From assembly GCA_944324625.1 (NCBI GenBank), contig CALUWZ010000056.1, positions 1 through 10,243 of the forward strand: a stretch of 10,243 nucleotides of DNA, written 5' to 3'. The position numbers were made by a program, and so were the translations under genes. The notes beneath the pieces were generated by a model, which had not been told where the DNA came from, did not search any database, and worked only from the letters and a program-made list of their open reading frames with translations. The stretch's first letter is position 1. Every line of letters begins with the position of its first letter. This stretch comes from an uncultured Mailhella sp. GTDB lineage: Bacteria; Desulfobacterota; Desulfovibrionia; Desulfovibrionales; Desulfovibrionaceae. Positions 7,132 through 10,243 of the stretch are shown here, piece by piece.

Positions 7132-7692
7132 ATGGAATTTTTTCTGGATAATTTGGAAGATACGGAAACATTTGCCGAGGCGGCGGCAAAAACCCTGCTT
7201 GAGCAGAAAGCAGAGGGCAGACTTTTGCGCACCGTTTATTTTTTTTGCGAAATGGGAGCAGGCAAAACCACGTTTACCCGTTCTTTTGTGGGCGCACTGC
7301 CGGGAGCGGAAAATGCGGAAGTGGCAAGCCCGAGCTTTACCATTTGCCACGAATATCCCACGGACCCCGAAATTTATCACGCAGATCTCTACCGTCTGCC
7401 CGACGGCATTGATCTGCCCGAAGAACTGCAGGATTTGGGCAGAAAAACCGTTCTCTTGATTGAGTGGGCGGAACGGCTGAATCCCGAGGTTTTGGACAAA
7501 AACCGTCTGGAGATTTTTTTCGGCAAAGAAAATTTATCTTGTGACAAAAAAAACACCTTGGAAAATATAGACAATTTTGTGAATATGTGCAATTTAAAAA
7601 GGCACGTCAAAATTTCTGCTCACGGTGAAATTGCCGAAGAGTTTGAAAAACGTTTGCATAAAAATTTACAAAATTGTTTTTTGCTGAAATAA
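7132..7692 (+). CDS. tsaE: tRNA threonylcarbamoyladenosine ATPase TsaE
   Basis: P-loop ATPase that works with TsaB and TsaD to place threonylcarbamoyl on A37 of tRNAs reading ANN codons. The 186-residue protein has the TsaE blocks in order: N-terminal ETFAEAAAKTL (12-22), Walker A EMGAGKTT (40-47), VASPSFTICHEY (64-75), HADLYRL (83-89) and LIEWAERL (109-116). Cys39 replaces the glycine usual just before the acidic residue of Walker A. The end (HVKISAHGEIAEEF, from 158) fits the final family strand. Residues 131-157 look like an insertion, encoded by clearly AT-rich DNA, which makes the protein longer than usual (about 150-160). AAGG lies 7 bases before the ATG. The 147 bases upstream contain GCCCTG/CAGGGC (6988-7012) as a possible hairpin but no T-run and no gene. 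Confidence 0.93.
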   Translation: MEFFLDNLEDTETFAEAAAKTLLEQKAEGRLLRTVYFFCEMGAGKTTFTRSFVGALPGAENAEVASPSFTICHEYPTDPEIYHADLYRLPDGIDLPEELQDLGRKTVLLIEWAERLNPEVLDKNRLEIFFGKENLSCDKKNTLENIDNFVNMCNLKRHVKISAHGEIAEEFEKRLHKNLQNCFLLK

Positions 7693-7742
7693 TTCAGTAA
7701 AAACAATATGCTGTAAAATTTTATATATGTCATTTCGCAGTT

Positions 7743-7763
7743 TGCACGGGACAGTCCCGTGCA
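7743..7763. promoter_or_regulatory. Perfect 21-base palindrome before lysC
   Basis: TGCACGGGAC, one A, then GTCCCGTGCA: two exact 10-base arms. It lies 5 bases before the lysC ribosome site (AGGAAAG, 7769-7775). In RNA it would give a GC-rich hairpin with a 9-base-pair stem and a CAG loop; in DNA it is a typical dimer-operator shape. No T-run follows, so it is not a classical attenuator terminator. TATATA at 7722-7727 upstream could be a -10 box, though no -35 is clear. Confidence 0.6.
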
Positions 7764-7778
7764 GTTATAGGAAAGAGT

Positions 7779-8999
7779 ATGAAAATATTGGTCCAAAAAT
7801 TTGGAGGTTCCTCTGTTGCCGACCTTGAATGCATGAAAAAAGTGCGCGCCAAGGTGCTGAAAGCAGTGGAGCAAGGGTACAAGGTTGTCGTCGTGTTGTC
7901 TGCCCGTGCAGGACAAACCAATAAGCTCCTTGAAATGGCCTATCAGTGGTCTGATGAACCTCATCCTGCCGAGCTTGACGTTCTTCTTGCTACGGGAGAA
8001 CAGGAATCCATTGCGCTTTTCAGCATGCTTCTGAACGATGCAGGCGTGAAAGCCCGTTCCATGGTGGGGTATCAGGTTCCTATCCTGACCGATAATTCCT
8101 ATAATTCCGCCCGCATTATTTCCATTGAGTCCGACCATTTCCGTCAGGAGCTGGAAAAGTATGACGTAATCGTCATGGCAGGCTTCCAAGGCTACAGCAT
8201 GGAAAACAGAATTACCACTCTGGGCCGCGGCGGTTCCGATACGTCAGCCGTTGCCATTGCCGCAGCATTGGGTTCCTGCGACTGCCATATTTATACCGAT
8301 GTGGACGGCGTCTATACCACTGACCCCAGAATGGTGCCCAAAGCTACCAAAATTCCCAAAATTTCCTATGACGAAATGCTTGAAATGGCTTCCATGGGCG
8401 CAAAGGTTTTACAGATACGCTCCGTGGAATTTGCAAAAAAATATAAAGTGCCCGTGTGGGTACGCTCAACATTCAGCGATGATGAAGGGACGCTCGTAAC
8501 GCAGGAGGATGAATTTATGATGGAATCAGTTATGGTTTCCGGTGTGGCTTTTGACAAAGACCAAGTACGCATTACCATTTTGGGCGTGCCTGACAAGCCG
8601 GGAATTTCCGCTGCCCTTTTTGCTCCTCTTGCAGACAATGAAGTTCTTGTGGACATGATTGTCCAAAAAGCCAGCCGTGACGGCATTACCGACATGACCT
8701 ACACGGTTTCCCACAAGGATTTGAAGCGCGCCCTTGCCATTACCGAAAAAGTCTGTGCCCAGATCGGCGGCCAAGGCGTGGAATACGACGAACACGTTGC
8801 AAAAGTTTCCGTTATCGGCGTGGGCATGCGCAATCACAGCGGAGTTGCAGCCATGGCTTTTGCGGCCCTGCATAAGGCAAATATCAATATTTTGATGATC
8901 AGCACCTCCGAAATCAAAATTTCCTGCCTTATCCACGAAGACCAACTGGAAAAAGCAGTGCAGACCCTGCACACAACTTTCGGACTTGACGGCGAATAA
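7779..8999 (+). CDS. lysC: Aspartate kinase LysC
   Basis: Phosphorylates L-aspartate to aspartyl-4-phosphate, the entry to lysine (and diaminopimelate), threonine, methionine and, via threonine, isoleucine. The 406-residue length is that of a monofunctional aspartokinase with two ACT domains. The kinase domain shows VQKFGGSSVAD (5-15, with K7), LATGEQES (70-77), GRGGSDTSAVA (149-159) and YTDVDGVYTTDPR (172-184). ACT1 begins near 265 (ITILGVPDKPGISAALF) and ACT2 near 341 (VSVIGVGM...STSEIKISCLI), the layout of lysine/threonine feedback-sensitive enzymes. The ribosome site AGGAAAG is 3 bases before the ATG at its closest edge. A second strong ribosome site inside the gene predicts a separate beta subunit. 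The stop TAA overlaps the cimA ATG, so the two genes form an operon. Confidence 0.96.
   Translation: MKILVQKFGGSSVADLECMKKVRAKVLKAVEQGYKVVVVLSARAGQTNKLLEMAYQWSDEPHPAELDVLLATGEQESIALFSMLLNDAGVKARSMVGYQVPILTDNSYNSARIISIESDHFRQELEKYDVIVMAGFQGYSMENRITTLGRGGSDTSAVAIAAALGSCDCHIYTDVDGVYTTDPRMVPKATKIPKISYDEMLEMASMGAKVLQIRSVEFAKKYKVPVWVRSTFSDDEGTLVTQEDEFMMESVMVSGVAFDKDQVRITILGVPDKPGISAALFAPLADNEVLVDMIVQKASRDGITDMTYTVSHKDLKRALAITEKVCAQIGGQGVEYDEHVAKVSVIGVGMRNHSGVAAMAFAALHKANINILMISTSEIKISCLIHEDQLEKAVQTLHTTFGLDGE
8503..8522 (+). promoter_or_regulatory. Internal ribosome binding site and double ATG inside lysC
   Basis: AGGAGG at 8503-8508 is the strongest Shine-Dalgarno match noticed in the window. After 8 bases come two ATG codons (8517-8522), both in the lysC frame (M247, M248). 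They lie at the linker between kinase and ACT domains, where lysC genes of Bacillus subtilis and Corynebacterium start the beta subunit. Confidence 0.65.
8517..8999 (+). CDS. Predicted aspartokinase beta subunit (internal start in lysC)
   Basis: A 160-residue in-frame product identical to the C-terminal part of LysC, beginning MMESVMVSGVAF and containing both ACT domains but none of the kinase motifs. In known alpha2-beta2 aspartokinases such a product pairs with the full-length chain and helps form the inhibitor sites for lysine and/or threonine. Support here is the ideal AGGAGG ribosome site 8 bases upstream and the exact domain boundary. It is an overlapping product, not a separate gene. 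Without protein data, a chance Shine-Dalgarno match (the codons around it encode QEDEF) remains possible. Confidence 0.5.
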   Translation: MMESVMVSGVAFDKDQVRITILGVPDKPGISAALFAPLADNEVLVDMIVQKASRDGITDMTYTVSHKDLKRALAITEKVCAQIGGQGVEYDEHVAKVSVIGVGMRNHSGVAAMAFAALHKANINILMISTSEIKISCLIHEDQLEKAVQTLHTTFGLDGE

Positions 9000-10243
9000 T
9001 GGATTTTTACATTTACGATACAAGCCTGCGTGACGGCGCACAAAGCGAAGACGTTCAGCTCTCCACGCCCGACAAAATCAAAATTGCCCTGCGTTTGGAC
9101 AATTTCGGCATACAGTGCATAGAAGGCGGCTGGCCGGGCGCCAATCCCGTGGATAACGAGTTTTTCGAGGAAATCAAAAAATATTCCCTGAAAAACGCCA
9201 AAATATCCGCTTTCGGCAGTACCCACCACGCAAGCTATAAGGCAGAAGACGATCCCACCATGAAAGCACTGGTGTCTGCCCGCGTGCCCGTTCTGACCAT
9301 TTTCGGCAAATCCAGCGAAAAACACGCCCTTGACGCCCTGCGTGTCGCGCCTGAACGAAATCTGGAGATTATCCATGATTCCGTGGCGTTTCTGGCACAG
9401 CATGCTCAGACCGTGTTTTTTGACGCCGAACACTTTTTTGACGGGTTCAAAGCCAACAGGGACTATGCCCTTGAGGTGCTGAAAAATGCCCACAGGGCAG
9501 GTGCGGACACCCTTGTTCTGTGCGATTCCAACGGCGGAACCCTGCCTTCCGAAGTTTCTGAAATCGTAAAAATCTGCCGTGCGGAGCTTCCCGAAGCGAA
9601 ATTCGGCATACATGCCCATAACGACTGCGAGCTTGCTGTGGCCAATTCCATAGCCGCCCTGCAGGCAGGCGCAGTGCACGTGCAGGGCACCATGAACGGC
9701 GTGGGCGAACGCTGCGGCAATGCCAACCTTTGTTCCATTATTCCCGTAATTGAACTCAAGCTCGGCAAAAAATGTCTGCCCGACAATATGCTCAGCCAAA
9801 TTACCGCTACTTCTGCCTATGTGTATGAAGTAATGAACATGAAACCCTTTGCCCGTCAGGCTTTTGTGGGAAAATCCGCCTTTGCGCACAAGGGCGGCAT
9901 ACATGTCAGCGCCATTAACCGCGATTCCACGCTTTATGAACACATTAAGCCCGAGGACGTCGGCAACAGCCAGCGCGTGCTGATTACCGAACTTGCGGGC
10001 AGAAGCAATATTGTCAGCCTTGCGCGACGTTTCGGTTTTCATCTGGATAAGGATGAGCCCGTGGTCAAAGGTCTTTTCCATGAGCTTAAAACCAAGGCAA
10101 GCCTCGGCTATGACTATGCCGCCGCGGAAGCCAGCATGGAACTGCTCCTTCTGCGCAAGCTTGCACGGCGCGGCGTGCGTGACTTTTTCACCTTAAAAAG
10201 CCTGCGTGTGTTTGAAACCAAGGACGCTCAAGGTCAGCCTATG
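8999..10243 (+). CDS. cimA: (R)-citramalate synthase CimA (3' end missing)
   Basis: Condenses pyruvate with acetyl-CoA to (R)-citramalate, the first step of the threonine-independent route to isoleucine. 415 codons are present and the frame is open at the right edge; family members are about 520-540 residues, so the C-terminal regulatory LeuA dimerisation domain is mostly missing. The HMGL-like TIM barrel shows YDTSLRDGAQSED (6-18, with R11 and D12), the metal-binding HAHND (H205, H207), GTMNGVGERCGNANL (about 230-244) and FVGKSAFAHKGGIH (289-302). The pattern YDTSLRDGAQSE with an HxHND motif and ERCGNANL fits the CimA branch rather than LeuA or homocitrate synthase. Its ATG shares one base with the lysC stop (TAATG) and has no ribosome site of its own, so it probably depends on ribosomes finishing lysC. 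Confidence 0.93.
   Translation, partial: MDFYIYDTSLRDGAQSEDVQLSTPDKIKIALRLDNFGIQCIEGGWPGANPVDNEFFEEIKKYSLKNAKISAFGSTHHASYKAEDDPTMKALVSARVPVLTIFGKSSEKHALDALRVAPERNLEIIHDSVAFLAQHAQTVFFDAEHFFDGFKANRDYALEVLKNAHRAGADTLVLCDSNGGTLPSEVSEIVKICRAELPEAKFGIHAHNDCELAVANSIAALQAGAVHVQGTMNGVGERCGNANLCSIIPVIELKLGKKCLPDNMLSQITATSAYVYEVMNMKPFARQAFVGKSAFAHKGGIHVSAINRDSTLYEHIKPEDVGNSQRVLITELAGRSNIVSLARRFGFHLDKDEPVVKGLFHELKTKASLGYDYAAAEASMELLLLRKLARRGVRDFFTLKSLRVFETKDAQGQPM

Noticed and set aside
7693..7778. A lysine riboswitch upstream of lysC
   Set aside because: The gap is only 86 bases, too short for the lysine aptamer, and none of its conserved elements were recognised.
8834..10081. A 415-codon open frame on the minus strand across lysC and cimA
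   Set aside because: It lies wholly antisense to two well-supported genes, shows no recognisable domain, and is rich in His, Gly and Phe as expected from the reverse frame of a real gene.

Overview
The window is an ordinary chromosomal housekeeping segment of a bacterium with roughly balanced base composition. Gene content and protein flavour point to a sulfate-reducer-type deltaproteobacterium of the Desulfovibrionaceae: ThyX instead of ThyA, the lysC-cimA pair, a TtcA-like PP-loop protein starting in the style I associate with that group, and a DUF374 acyltransferase. This placement comes from recalled family resemblance, not a search, so I hold it at moderate confidence. No mobile element, CRISPR array, phage gene or RNA gene is visible.

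Left block (1-2478, minus strand): a tight three-gene run, read right to left: an RsuA/RluB-family rRNA pseudouridine synthase, leucyl aminopeptidase pepA, and the first 54 codons of a PP-loop (TtcA/TilS-like) ATPase that leaves the window. Spacings are 11 and 8 bases, so this is probably one transcript. Between this run and the rightward genes lies a 172-base divergent intergenic region, where I see two face-to-face sigma-70-like promoters with overlapping -10 boxes.

Right block (2651-10243, plus strand): a DUF374 lysophospholipid acyltransferase; ruvA-ruvB for Holliday-junction branch migration, with no ruvC next to them; thyX (flavin-dependent dTMP synthesis); a 316-base non-coding gap; a GNAT acetyltransferase of the SSAT-like type; tsaE (tRNA t6A synthesis); and lysC-cimA, which start the aspartate pathway and the citramalate route to isoleucine. 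lysC and cimA share the bases TAATG and are almost certainly co-translated. cimA runs off the right end.

The most interesting points are: (1) a near-perfect internal ribosome binding site inside lysC, placed just before the ACT domains, predicting a separate regulatory beta subunit as in Bacillus and Corynebacterium; (2) a perfect 21-base palindrome just before the lysC ribosome binding site; (3) the overlapping divergent promoters; (4) a structured 316-base gap after thyX that might hold a dispersed element; and (5) lineage-type insertions in RuvB (acidic N-terminus) and TsaE (AT-rich insert). I do not see a new multi-gene system in this window.
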